The notes beneath the pieces were generated by a model. It made no database searches, was not told the DNA's origin, and was given only the letters and a program-made list of their open reading frames with translations. DNA of 64,000 nt from Filosporella fistucella (taxonomy: Eukaryota > Ascomycota > Leotiomycetes > Helotiales). Position numbers and translations under genes: made by a program. The DNA is taken from positions 2,046,001 to 2,110,000 of the forward strand of contig JAQJZZ010000018.1 in assembly GCA_030077755.1 (NCBI GenBank). Reading direction: 5' to 3'. Position 1 is the stretch's first letter; every line of letters starts with the position of its first letter. Of this stretch, positions 1-13,200 are shown piece by piece.

Positions 1-69
1 CTCCCCATCCATATGCAATGCAGATGCTCCTTAGCCAGCCAATGCAAAAGCGCTCTTCTATTCATTCAA

Positions 70-3000
70 TCATGTTCTTGCTGTTAGTGCACTGCTCTCT
101 GCCAACTCGTCCCGTTCACTCTCGTCCTTACTACCCTCCAAGCTCGCCTTGCTTGACCTTCTGCTTCCAGCGGCATCATACTCTATTTCCTCCTTTGCAA
201 TTATTGCAAATGCGGCATCTGTCCAGCACTGCATGCCTGTCTTCAGGACGAGTTGTGGATTTAATTTCGACCCGAAATATTTATCTCTCCTGGTAGTGCT
301 TCTCGCTCCTCCTTCTAGAGCAGACATTGCTGCCCGAGTCGTTCTCATTCGCTTTGATCGTTGACCGCCTTCACTCAACAGATTACTGAGCTTGGCTCGA
401 TCGTGTTGTAAACGTGCATCATATGCTACAATGGAACGAACATAGGGAGCCAGGTCTTCAACGATGAGGGCCATTGTTCTGTCAAAAGCAGAGGCTTCTA
501 GCTGTTCTGGGCTCCAAACAAACTTCTTCTCCGATTCTGCAATAGGGTCGAATGCCTGACTAAAATTGAATCTTGTGAGGCATTCCTCAGGTTTTGTTAC
601 CTGTTGGTTAATGAGTCGAATAATGTCCCTTTCACTTAATCGATCAAGCTCTGTGGGAACCTCGAATCCATTTTGAACGTGCTGTTCAACCTGTAAATAT
701 TTCCTCGATCGTGACTTCAACCAAAGACTCATGTTTTTACTTGTATTGTCGAAATCAACGAGGATCGGGGCTTCCAGCAGCTCACGAGCAAGAGTGTAGT
801 CTTCCTTAGCTTTCGCGGATAGTGCAGGGAAGGAAAGATCAAGAGCCACCTACAAAAAATTAGCAACGCGTTATGATATACCTCCATGGCCTCTTACCTG
901 CTTATCAGAACAAAATGTGCCCCTTGAGCACAGGTCGGCACAACTCATAGAATCGGCAAATTCTTCATACATTGTCAAAGCCGCATGCTTCTCCTGCTTA
1001 GAGCTGGACATTATTTGCATCTTTTCAGCCCAAGATTCGAGGTCGATGCTTTTATTCCAATCTCCCAGGTCGACGTGCCATTCATCCCAAGCTTCATGAA
1101 GTACCTCCTCTTCGACATCAAGGTGATGAATGTGACTCTCGAGAAAATCTTGAGATAATAGTCCTATACCTGTTGCATATGCATCTTCGCTGACTACGCG
1201 AATCTTGTCCCCGTTCTCGTCAATATCATTTCCTTTTGGCCACCGGCAATAATACCAACCAAGACCGCGTTTGACGTCACCAACAGCAAATTGACACCAG
1301 AAATTCAATTCTGTCAAAGAAGCGCGAAGGTCAAAATGTCGACTTTCGTATAGTGTCTTGACTGCCTCACGTTTAACTGCATGCCCTTCACATGCAGCTA
1401 CCACAAGCATGTAATCGACTGCCAGATCAACAGGTGCAGGTGTCATGCGTATGATTGCGTGCCAAGGTATAACGTCTTTGGGCAAGGCTGATTCATCATT
1501 GCAAGTCAGTATTACAGGCCGTTTCGATGTGATAATAAGATTTAGCACCGTTGGCCAGAATTGAGCGTCATCCTTGAAGATGATATCAGCCTCTTCTATC
1601 AATATAAGAGACTGTTTCTGAGACTTCGGTTTAGCTTTGAGCTCTGCTGGCGTAGTGGTTTTGCCGGCTTCCTTGGCTTCTTCTGGCTTTTTTGCTGGCG
1701 AAACGACGGTAGGATTTGATTTTGCTGCGGCTGATGGCTTTGGCTTGAAGAACGAAATCATAGTCCCTTGGCGACCACTCTCGATATCGTTTGCAAGTGC
1801 CTGGTCAATACTATGGTTGTCATTTTCTGCGCCATTGACTTGAGTTGCTGTAGTTGAATGTTGAACCAAATGATTCCGCGTCATGTCACCAACTCTATCC
1901 ATGATATCTTTACCACTTCGACGACTGCTAGGGTTGATTTCGAAAACCTCAAACCCAAGCTCTTTTGCCACAGCATACACCGCTGCTGTCTTACCACAAC
2001 CGTGAGGACCACTCATCACTACAGCATTGGCCAACCTGGAGTTATCTTTGTTGCTCTTGGGCACGCTTGTTTTGATGACCGTTCGAGGACCCTGGCTACC
2101 TGATGGAGTGCCCTCTTCTGGCTCGGATATTTCATCCATATCCTCTTCGTCACTAGAAATGATGAATCCATCAAGCTTCTTCGATTTCCGTTTCCGCTTG
2201 GCAGCGATTGGTCCACGCCTAGCAACAGAGGATGCACGACTCCGGTCCCCAAGGCCAGCTTCGACAGACTTTACCGTTAACGTCTGAAGCCATTCTTTCA
2301 ATATGAATGCCTCGCGGCCAGCTTGCAAAACCTCATCGGCGCATTTGGGTGCATATTTATGCACCCATGATTGAGTTTCACACTGCCCTTTATCGAATGC
2401 GGAAAGCGAAGTATTAATAGACTCGTAAGTCTTCGAAAGGGCAGCATGAATTCGATCACGAGTCTTGCTAGCAGGTCGTATTTCGTCCTCGCTCGAACTC
2501 TCTACTGCTGTTTTCGAAGACTGGATACGAGCATGTAATTCTTTCTGTATGCGATTTTGAATTTTGATACCCGATTCATTGTGTTTTGTCGGAACCCGGA
2601 GACTGATAGGCTGTGGAGGATAGTCGTTTGGATCAATTTCTTGGAGACTTTTCACCACAGCAGGTATTGACAAATCGGATGCCAGAGTCTCGATTACGTT
2701 TTCTGCAAGTAAGACTTCGATAGCCTGGTACTTGCCTTTCTTGCGTTTAGATTGTAATGCCAGGAGTGTTGGGAAAATCTGATAATCTTGTTTCTGTGGT
2801 CCATCGCCACGCACGTGGATCATCCCTTTCCACGGCCAGGCGGGCTCAATTGCACCAGGAAATTTGGTAAGCTTGGCGGCTGACCCAAAAGCGGAAAAAC
2901 CTGCAAATGCAGCAGGGTTAGATGGTAATGATTGTTTACCGCACACTGGCTTAGCTCTGCCAGTTATCAAGGATATTCCATCCTGTGAAGCTCGGCTGAC

Positions 3001-4096
3001 CGTTCTTGGACGATCAGCATCTTTAGAAGTCAAGTCAACAATATCATTACTCTGGCCGAGGGTTTTTTGAACGGTTTTTTTCAAAGCAGACGTTCCCAAG
3101 AATAGCGGGTGTACCGATTTGGGCTGTGGTGGATTCGATTGAGCCGATTGTGCAGCTGTTGAAGTATCCATTTTAGCCTTGACAGGTGCGACAGGTGCTT
3201 TCGAAGTCCTCAAGATTTCATCTATCCGTATGCCGACGATGCTTGAAAGTCGCTCACCAGGGCCATACCGGATGGTAACAATTTTTGATTTTCCTTTCTT
3301 GGCTCCTTTGGTGGATGTTTTCTTGCTGGGAATTTCTACGACTGGAATCGACTTTTTTGCTGGAGGAGATCCAATGGTTCCTGTCTTGGGATTGAATTTT
3401 AAAACCTTTCTTGGTTTCAATTCTGAGGGTATGGTGTTGTTCGAATTGCTTGCAGAATCTTGCGGAGGTAGCTTTTGTCCCGTTTCACCTTCTAACACAG
3501 GCCCTGGGGCTTCATCGAGATCAATCACAGGATTCTTTATCGTTGAAGCAATCTCATTCTCGGATTCTTTCGGCTCCATTATATCTGATACACACCTGGA
3601 CGAGGTGGAATCTCCGCTGGTGTTGCTGATTTGTGCGATGTTCTGGGCTTGTGCTTGCTTGACTTGCTCGGATTTGCGACATTGGTCCAAATTTACTCTC
3701 TCCCCAGCTCCAAGATCTGCAGGTTTCCCATCAGTTGCCGCAGTTTTCCTCCGTTTCCTTCTGCCATCGTTGGGGTCGACCTCTAGTAGCTCTTTGCAAC
3801 CCTGGTCATCATTGTCCTTTGACACAGACTGGCCATTCGCCTTGGAGGAACTCGTGGGAAGCTTCGTCCGCTTCGCTTTAAGATCTAACAGCTTCGGAAC
3901 AGCATTGGATGTGGTACGTTCAGCTAGTACTTCAGTAGACGCATCGTTGCCGTCCTGTCTATTTGGAGGATCCTTTGGTTCTACAAAGTTTTAGTCGACG
4001 ACTAGCTTGCATCCAGCAGATATTGAAAGACAACATACTTGCACCCTTCTGAAAAAGAGGATATACAGGCTTTGTCATCTCATTCATCTCCCCCAT
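70..4096 (-). CDS. ELG1: Elg1/ATAD5-type PCNA-unloading clamp loader subunit
   Basis: Three exons (4096-4039, 3980-898, 849-70) encode about 1306 residues. Introns of 58 and 48 bp have GTATGT/GTAAGA donors and TAG acceptors and keep phase. The AAA+ core has Walker A GPHGCGKT (about 677-684) and Walker B LILIEEAD (Asp near 818), then the helical region typical of RFC-like large subunits (RASLTELNFWCQ). The long N-terminus is basic and disordered, as in Elg1. Known role of the family: with Rfc2-5 it unloads PCNA from chromatin after replication. About 130 residues separate Walker A from Walker B, and they contain a canonical PIP box QGTMISFF (757-764). I chose ATG 4096 because it sits in a short first exon that splices in phase; frames starting at 3825 or 849 lack an ATG and are only parts of the gene. 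Divergent neighbour of UTP8. Confidence 0.86.
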
Positions 4097-4526
4097 GCTT
4101 CGTTCCAGAAGTACTGACATTCGCAATTTTCAAAATGTACCACAGGAACGCGAGCTTCACGCGTCCGGGAACTTTTTAGTAGAAGCTGGCATACCGGTAC
4201 AAGATGTTGAGAGTCTTCTTGCCGGTTATAGAAGGGTGAGAGCGGTGATGAAGTAACGGTGGGGTCGCAATACTCCAAAGGTGATCATACAATTACACAG
4301 TTTGGTGCGCCGACCAGGTGAACTTTGGGCACGGAGTACGCGATGTCTGGATTTTGGAAGTCGCGTTTGCCGATAGCACTTTATCAATCCGCCCACCGTA
4401 GTTAGCGTATCCTGATCCCTGCAATCCCCAGTGAACTTTTTGATCTCCAAAATAATTTTTGATAAACCTCTTCTACAGCTGTTGCCCAGCATCAACATCA
4501 CCAGCAGCTTGCGACAACAACTCACA
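4097..4526. promoter_or_regulatory. Shared ELG1/UTP8 divergent promoter
   Basis: These 430 bp separate the start codons of two divergent genes, so both promoters must lie here. ACGCGT, the core of the MluI cell-cycle box bound by MBF, is at 4159-4164, about 63 bp upstream of the ELG1 start. That would suit a replication gene. Short open frames here are not supported as genes. Confidence 0.5.
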
Positions 4527-7340
4527 ATGTCGTCGCGCTTTTCCTTACAGAAACCCTATGTGGTTGCAACTTTGCCGCAATCCATTGATCAATCGCAAAA
4601 CTCTTATGTAGTAGGAGAAGTCTTTGGCGGGGCACCTGGCACCAAAAAGAGGAAAAGATCGGAATTGGCTGTAGGAATTGATGGAGAGGGCGTAAATCTT
4701 TATGATGTGAGTTTATCCAAGCTCTGAGCTTGATGTAGGCTGACATGAATTTAGATCTCTTGCTCGAGATTAATCACCTCGTATGCACTTCCTCCACAGT
4801 CCTCTTTCACCTGCCCACCTACCTCAATAAGAACTCGGGTTACAAAAACCAGGGTTGAACGTCGTACCTACATTTCTACTTCTGGGCAAATACCTCGTAT
4901 CACATTATTTCTTGATGCTACTGACGGCGCAACGCCTGTGGAATCCTCGACGATAAATCATGATATGAAAAATTCATCCCACCCCATTGTGTATATTGGA
5001 ACCGTCACCACTCCCAGAATCCCCGACAGCTCCCAACATACTTCTGATCTGCTTGCGGTGAAGCAAGATGGCGAGATTCATTGTTACGACGGGCAAAGTC
5101 TGGAAGAGAAATGGATATCCCCTGCTGCCGCCTTGTCTCGAGACTTGCCATTGTCAGTAAACAGTTTAACGGTCGAATTTGCACAGCTCACGAACGCCTT
5201 TTCCGCCAGCCAAGGCATACTAAAAGGACGACAAGATGTTTTCGCAATGTTTCCCCAAGAAATTATAGAGGATGGCTTTAACCCTGAAATACTTGTTATC
5301 ACAACTAAGTCCGACACTGGTTTGAGGACTCTACATATCGTGTCATTGCCTAGACGAAACCCTTCAAATTTGGGCGGCTTGCAACATTCTATTGAACCTT
5401 TATTGGCAGCAGATATCCCTCAATATTCTTATCGATCAGCGAAGGGCCCCCCATCTTTCAGTATACAAGTTTCAGCAGGCGTTCTGCAACAACTGCATGG
5501 TGGTGTTTTAACCACATACGATCTCACTGAGACACTTCCTAAGGAGCAAGCTACTCTCCGTGTACCTGGAGCACAATCCTTCTTGAGACTATCAAACACA
5601 TCTGTCATGGTCTCTACGGACGAGTCAATCTCTGTATACAATCCAAAATACTTGTCCAAACTCGCTACTGTCGGCCTGAACCTTCCGTCGGGAACTGATT
5701 CATTAAAACGCAAACGCGGTGCTCATGAGAAAGTCAATGGAGTACAAGGACATTCTTGCAAATTCATCTCATACTTCCCAAAGCTCGGTACGGCCATCGC
5801 TTTAATGGATAATAATCTCGTTGGGATACAAATCGAAAGTCAACAAGATCGCCACGGAAAACCCCGTGCGACAGGACTATTGATTGATTCACTTGGCTGT
5901 TCCACTGAAGGTCAATCACGATCTGGGCGGGAAGGAAAACGTCCAAAAGCTCTTGAGACCAAGACCCTAGATTCTATTCTTCCAAGCTCTATCAGTTCCG
6001 ACAAATTGTTTGCGGACCAAATTGCTCCGATTGAACAGCTTTTCGCAAATGGACCATGTAACGAAGCTGATTTTGACCGGATGGTCGCTGAATACCTTGG
6101 AACCAAGTTGTCTGCAAACGGCGAGATTTCCAATGGAGTTGACAACTCGCCAAAGTCTGAGGCAGATTCCGGAGCAAACAAAAGTCCATTTGATGTGGAT
6201 CGAAGATGGATTATCTTTGCGCTAAGCAAGATCTTCACTGTGCACCAGAGGGATACAGGAGACTCCCTTGCCATTCAGTTTTATCCACCAACTACTTTCA
6301 ACTGGCTAATCGAGAATGGGTTCGTGACAGTCAGGAACATAGAATCTGCACTGAAAAAACCATCAATCCCTGCTGGGCAGCTTGTAGATACGGTGGTAGA
6401 GCTAGATCCAGATATGGATTTGCTGCTCGGATTGATAGCCATGAACCACTTAGGAGCCTCAGAACTTCTTCACGCTATTCGGCATTTGATGGAGAGTCTT
6501 GGGCTTCTTGGAGACAATCCAAATAGCAAGCAGGGGCTGTTGACGAATGGTGAAGAGCTAGATGAAATTGAGGGCGATGTGGAAAAGCAATTAGAAAAGC
6601 TAGAAGCAGAGGCAGAGAAGGATCTGGAGCTCGCAGAACACCAATTGGGTCCAGGTTCCGGAATACGAGGACATGCTTTGAGCTTGGCATTGTCAAAATT
6701 ATACACTTGCCCGAATGACGCTATCGTTTACTCTCTTCAAACAACATTCAACAGTCAAGAGGTAGTATGTTTGATCTACTTGTTGAGATTCGAACTAGCG
6801 AAGGGTGCTTGGACGACAAAGTATACTGATGTCGATGAGATGGAGTTCCTTGATGAGGATAGTGGAATTCAGGATAATGCAATTGTGCTCATTTCGAGTT
6901 TGATTAACAATTGCATTGATGCTGTAGGAGCTGGAGGATGGTTGTCCGGAGAAGCAAGACTGGCTGATGGAGATCCATATGAGGCGGAGGAAATCATCAC
7001 CAGTCTGAAACTTGAAGTCAGTGCCGCACTCGAGGGTCTCGAGGAAGCAGTCTACTTGAAAGGAATCATTTCGGAGATTGTTCGTTATGGTGATGCGGTT
7101 GAAGCTTCTCTTCCCACAATCGACCCTGAGAGGCCAAAGAAGCGCAGCGATGCTCCTATTCTTCTCCCGTCAGCTGACCTCGATCCTTTTACATTACCTA
7201 TTGGCCTCAAAGCGGACAAGAAGATTCCACTTCTCAAGACCGGTGCCGGTGGAGCATTGTACAAACGAACGATGAGAGATGTTGGACACCTCAAGAGTCA
7301 GAAGGTTGGGAAGTATTCTCGGGAGAGAATCATCATCTAG
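4527..7340 (+). CDS. UTP8: U3 snoRNA-associated protein 8 (t-UTP component)
   Basis: Two exons (4527-4706 and 4755-7340) encode 921 residues. The 48-bp intron has a GTGAGT donor and TTTAG acceptor and joins NLYD to ISCSRLITSY in phase. The N-terminus (KPYVVATLPQ, KKRKRSELAVGIDGEGVNLYD) matches the fungal Utp8 pattern as I know it: a beta-propeller-like N-terminal half followed by an acidic and helical C-terminal half (QLEKLEAEAEKDLELAEHQ near the middle) and a basic tail. Known role: a subunit of the t-UTP part of the small-subunit processome, needed for rDNA transcription and early 18S rRNA processing in the nucleolus; the yeast protein also acts in tRNA export. Start 4527 is the first ATG of the conserved block; the frame upstream looks like leader sequence. 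Confidence 0.75.
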
Positions 7341-7984
7341 ACTTCCGCCTTACAATAATGAAATTTCTTATACCCACCCAAAGCATATTTCCTTAGATAA
7401 TTGAAATATCGAGCCACACGAGATGCAGTAGTTTTCATGCACTTGACCCAATGCTTATGAACCCCTAAGCGACCCCATACAAACGGCTCCCAACGTGAAA
7501 AGCTTGAGGCTGAGCGGCCCACCGAAGCAACAAAATGCACCAACTTCATACCGAGTACGGGCGCTGCGCCACTGGTTCACCACCCTTTACAGTGCGCACG
7601 AATGAGATCAGGCGCTAAACAGCCCGCAAAGGGCTGCACTCCCCATTTTCAAGCGCTGCGAGCCGTTGTGCACCATTCCCTTCCCACTCACCCTCGCTCT
7701 TCCCGACGTCACAGGATCGACGGGTGATCGCAAAGTTGTTACCTAGATTTTTCAGCTACAGCCTTCTCTCTTCCTACATTATTTGCTTGTTTCGTGCGAC
7801 CCATTCGTTTCATACTTATTCTGCGAGGCAAGTTATATACCCGGTGAGGCAGCGAACGAGACATTCTGCGGGGTACGAACGGTTGATTGTACGATACGAG
7901 TGAATTGTGGGAATACGGAACCACTGAAAAATACGCGCGCGATGTGTTTTTAGGAAGCTGGCGACAGTATCAAGAAAGAACGCA
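7341..7984. other. Intergenic, promoter of the DUF8035-type gene
   Basis: No gene is supported between UTP8 and the next plus-strand gene. CGACGTCA at 7704-7711 resembles an ATF/CREB site (7 of 8 bases). The rest shows nothing I recognise. Confidence 0.4.
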
Positions 7985-10278
7985 ATGAGTTTCGGTGCAG
8001 AGCTTAAGGATATCGCTATTGTTGTTAATTTCTGCCGGGAGTTGTATCGCATATGTAGGGATGCCGGTGGAGAGTACGATGAAATAAGTCGGGAGGTTCG
8101 AGGTATGATACCCCTCTTTCACTACATCGATTCTTCAGCGTGGACCGTATGCTGCTCGAGAGCTATTTGACGAGTAACTAATTCTTCAAAGCCCTTCATA
8201 CAGTTCTCAAGCATCTAAAGTACGAAGCCGAAGCTCCTGAATCTCCATTGAACAACGATCGCTCGGCATGGAGTCGACAGGTTGGTCCTATAATTGGAGA
8301 TTGCGATGTCAGTCTTCGCCAACTAGATGGGCTGCTCCAGAAATACCGCTCACTAAGTGCGAGTCCTGGTAGTCCACAGTCACAATGGGATAAGATACGA
8401 TATGGAAGTAATGAGATGGACACACTAGGTTCTATCAGAGTCAAATTAATCAGTCACAAGAACAGTCTGACACAGATTCTGGATAAAATACAGATCCAGC
8501 AGTCTGGAAAGATGACCGAGAAGGTTGATAATGAAGAGGGACAATTGGATAGCATCCTAGATAAAGTGGATGCTATTGCGGCACGAATTGGTTCATGGGA
8601 AGGCTGTGATGATGACGATAGGGAGGTTTGGAAACAGTTCCGCAAGGAGCTAATTGCAGAAGGATTCTCGAGCGACGTGTTACAGCAACACAAGGACGTT
8701 CTGAGAGCTTATATCCGAGAAATTGATCAAAAGGGACAATTGGACGATGTCTCCAAAGATTCTCACGCACTCCCGCCACCTCCGACGGTAGACCCAGAAC
8801 GATGGCTAGAATCAGTCAAGACGGGCTCAACTGTTGGCCCACCCCCATCTTTCAGCTCTCTCGGTGTAGCTTCGGATGATAGCGGATCAAAACAGATGAT
8901 GGTCAAGGAGGACAATATGAAATTCCCAGCTTCGATGAAGCTTCAAAGACCGAAGCCGGGAAGTCGAAGAGAGGATGGAGACCGAGACGCAAAAGATGTT
9001 CCAGTGCCAACGAGAGAACGTAGAGCCAGTGGGAGACGGTCACCACCGTCAGTGCCTCGTCTCATCACATCATCCGATGAAAAGAATGAGAAGGATGTTT
9101 TGTATTTCAACACAGATGGATCATCGGATGAAGATTCTGAAAATGAATTTTCGGGCAATCAATCCAAAGCACCTCAAATGGGTCTCGTAATCAGGACTAG
9201 CGATCTATTGGCCTCGTCTCAAGCTCTCCAACTCCGGCCACATTCTCCATCAAGTTACCGAAGTCAACATTCTTTCCATGACGACGAAGCTGTCCGCTCT
9301 ATGGCCCAACGCCAGAGGAAAGCTCTAGAGTATCCAGCCTCGCCATCACACCCAAACGCAATTCCCATACCAATTTCAAATAACACGCGGAACGTATTTC
9401 CTGCTCTAGCCACTAGTCCCCGTCCTGAACCTCGTCTAGCACCCGACGAGCGGGGGAATGAGATTCCTTCCGATGCAAAATGGACGAAAATAAATCGCCG
9501 CCTGGTCTCCCCTGAGGTCCTAGCACAAGACGGCAGACGCTATGAAGCACGACCTGAATTTGTCGCCGTCCTTGGAGTGCTATCCCGTGCAGAAATTGAA
9601 GCATATGCCTCTCGCTCAGCAGCTTTGCGCTCAGCTCGCCATCGAGGGTCTTTCAACCAACCTGCACCACCTCAACCTCCACGACCCATGCAATCTCAAT
9701 CACCTCAAAATCACAGTCCAAATCAAAACCTAAATGTAAAAGCAATACCAATTCCGGTTCCTTTCCCAATCTCCCGCGCTCGAGCCGGCCATCATACTCC
9801 CTCCTCTTCCGAGCCTGAATCCTCCGACTCGGAAGACAGACACAGAAGAAGAACAAAGAGAGGAGCTAAAAGCTATGTCTCGTCTAACGCAAGTGTACCT
9901 GTATCCGGCTATCCAAATGCCTTCGGTGCACCCCCTAGTCCCGTGTGGTCTAATACAGGGAGTTCGCATCGAGAGCGTGAGCGAGAGCGAGCTAGCGATC
10001 GAAATCATGATCGGAGCAGAGAAGGAGGAAAAGATCGCGATCGTGATAGGGAACGAGATAGGGATAGAGACAGAGATGTCTCCAGGAGAAGAGACAAAAG
10101 TAGCACTCGTGAGAACAGAAATTCTAGAGCTAGGGACCGAACGAGAGAAAGAGAGAGGGATAGAGATTCAGGTGGGAAGAAAAGTTCGAGATGGAAGGAA
10201 CACATGACTGCGGCCGGGATTGGAGGTGCGGCAGCGAGTTTACTTAATGTTTTGACAGAGGCAGCTGAGGGATTGTAG
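7985..10278 (+). CDS. DUF8035-type fungal protein with N-terminal helical domain and Arg/Asp-rich tail
   Basis: Two exons (7985-8102, 8192-10278) encode 734 residues; the 89-bp intron has a GTATGA donor and AAG acceptor and completes an Ala codon. Residues 1-200 are helical and resemble the N-terminal domain found ahead of many fungal STAND/NLR-like proteins (MSFGAELKDIAIVVNFCREL). The middle is Ser/Pro-rich and disordered. Residues about 470-522 (WTKINRRLVSPEVL, then RPEFVAVLGVLSRAEIE) fit the DUF8035 motif. Residues about 631-705 are dense RE/RD/RS dipeptides, and the last 25 residues form a small Gly/Ala-rich helix (AAGIGGAAASLLNVL). No enzymatic motif is visible. Function unknown; the architecture suggests a scaffold or signalling protein (inference). 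Confidence 0.8.
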
Positions 10279-13200
10279 GTTTCGTTCTCTCTTTGGGTGG
10301 TGGTGCTGTAAATTAAGTATTTCGGATGTCAAGCAATTTGGAGGAGTGTGTACGAGATATGAGTTTGTAATGACTGATGGGAACATAGCGAGGTGTTTAT
10401 TCTTTGGATTTCATTTCCTATATATATGTTTCTTTACACTATTTTCTAGCCGTTAGCAAGCGTCCGGCGATCTTCTTTTCATTCTTTCAGATTTGTATTA
10501 GCTACCCTTATGGTATGATGAGGAAGGTTATGAATTATGTTGAATAATTATGTTATAATAAAGTGTAATGAAAGTGTTTTTGCAATTCCGTTACTTTGCG
10601 AATAATGTTTCAGTTTCATTTGATGTGAATATTGTCTTGGAATGCACAGAAAAATGTCACGGAGCAATAGAGAATAGGTATGAAAGTCCCAAGTGGTCGG
10701 AGCTGGAGAGGACGGGGACGGGTGTCGAAGCAAATCACGTGTCGTTCCCCAAATAGGTAATGGTCAGTGCGTAAAATGTAGTCATAGACATTGCACCTAT
10801 CAACTAATCTCCGAAAACAATTCTATACTTTTGAATATTCACCGCCAAAAATACAATTCATTCTATATCCTCTCTGCTCTAATCTCCAGTCTCCCCATTT
10901 CTTCCAGCCCTTCTCTCATCTCACTCCGTTCCCATCTCCATCCTCTTTTCTCCTTGAATGCGGTAGAAAGCAACGGAGCATCTCTCCTCAAACTCTCTTC
11001 ATATGCTGGAAATCCGCCGTTCCTGCTTTACGAGAAGAAGCTTTCAAGAAGATTTTGGGAGGTAGACTGGGATGAGGTTGAGGCTGGGGTAAGAAGAGGA
11101 TTTGGGATAGAGTTTGTAGGGCCTGGGAACAGGGAAGCGGGAGATGGTGTCGTGAGTCGTGAAATGGGTATGTACTGTATGGGGTAAGGCAAGTGTCAGA
11201 TCTGTTGTTGGCATTTACCGACAGATTCGGAAAGTATTTTTCCAGACTGTGGGGATGGGCGATATTTCGGCGTTTTGTTTTTGTTTTGCTCGGTGTCGTG
11301 TATTTTGTTTTGGTTTGCGCTGATGAGGAGATTTTGATGAGGCTATAAGGTGTTGTGTCTGGATGTGATGGAGGTTATAAGTTGGTGGTCTGGATGTGAT
11401 GGCCATGGTTCGAACTTGAAGTCACAGTCACCTCGTCAAATGGAGCTTTATTCAGATACACCGAATAGCGAAGCAGATATCTGTCCCAAGCGCTGACAAC
11501 AACACGACACCGAGAAGCCGACATCAAGGAAGGATGGAGCTTCACATCACCCCCAGGATCTCTCAGTTCTGGGGACCCCAAGAATATGCAAGGACTCTTG
11601 GATATCCCCATATTTTCAGGCTCAGATAGTCATCTGATAGCTGTTTTTGTTTTGAGTGCTTACGCTTATGCTCGTCTCTCGTTGCTTTCTCGTGGCTTTC
11701 TCGTCATTACTCGGGATTCGGAGTCAGACTTGGAAGAGAGTTTGGACCTATCGTTAGAACACTATGTGGATATATTGAGGTGTTTCTTACTTTTCGATGG
11801 TGCTTAGCTTTCGCTGCTGTCTGATCCACCTCCTCCCAACCCACTCTGCAAAGGGACTTTCCAGCTGAGACTCGCATCCGGCACCATCGGATTGAGGATG
11901 ATATGTTATGAAGGTATATTCGTGGCGATTTGCTTTCTCCATCTATGTACAATGCATACCTGGCTGCAACATGCACTGGGTGTGCAAGAGGATACTGGTA
12001 CGCTGGTATTTCGGTGTACAGAGATCAGGCATATTGTAGCCCCACGCTTATAACCGCCAGGTTCGTAGCGCCTAGCATGTTGACATCACCTTGGCACATC
12101 GATCGGACATGGAATCCTGCTCAATCATCCCATCTCATTTGCAATGTAAGTTCCTCATACCTATCAAGCTCCAATGTACTCTCGTGGCACAGTTATAGGG
12201 ATGGTGTATGCCTCATCGAATCGTTCACCACACAACATATAGCTCTCGGAATTTTAGTCCCCCAACTACCCTCAAGGCTCGATTCATGAAATAGTTCGAG
12301 TCTAGATCTGTGGGACTCTGCTGCACCCTGTTGATCTAATGTGCACCCTGCTTGGGCTTGACGACAGTGCCCTGCAGAAAGCCAACCCAATTATCAAAAC
12401 ACGATCCATATCTGGACAAGTTCTCCGTGGAAGAACAAGCTCATCTCAACTGCGACAAATTACATAAGACTGACATAACCAAACATACCAAACATACCAC
12501 AGAGCAATACGATTCATTTTGGTTCTTCGTCAAACTGAGGAGTTGATAGTAGTTGATGATCTGATGGTGATCTGAGAGCACCATGCCTCGGATCACTTGG
12601 ATTGCGGAGTAGAGCGTTTCTACTACAGCATTGAGAACACGGAGAATTAATTCGTCATCGAACGGATGCGGTCCAGTCTTCAACAGCTTCCTTGATATGC
12701 GACGCCTCAAGTGGGCAATTGTGGATTGCCCTCGCGAGTGCCTTGATACCCCTGACTCGAGCTTGTCAGGTTGTCACGACGGCTTTGAGCGGCTCTTTTG
12801 TAGAGCCCTACTACGAAACTACGATCAATTTATGAAGCCGAAGGCAGCACAAGTACTAGCGGGGAGGGTGGACGTACCTCCGGGCTTAGTACTTCCTGCC
12901 ATTGTTTCCAAGAGAAGCTGAGGGGTTTCCTGTACGTGGGATGTTGGCGTGAGGGGAATCTCACTTCTTGCTTCACAAGTAGCCTATGAACGATGACTTG
13001 GATATCTTTCCAAGACTCTTCCACTAACCCGATGGTATCTATTTTGAGTCTGACGTCGGAAGCTGCTTTCAATTGCAGATATTCCTTGAGGAGTTGCCAC
13101 ATTTTTCGACTTGACCACCTTGACCCTCGCTGGGAGTTGTCTTCAACATGCATAACTAATGCAGAGCAATATGTACTTACTTGTACCTTGTTAGAACCTG

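Noticed and set aside
3179..3994. Long plus-strand open frame of 271 residues
   Set aside because: It is the antisense shadow of the Ser/Lys-rich N-terminal part of ELG1.
10693..11187. 164-residue plus-strand open frame
   Set aside because: Starts without a convincing context, mixed composition, no motif and no splice partners.
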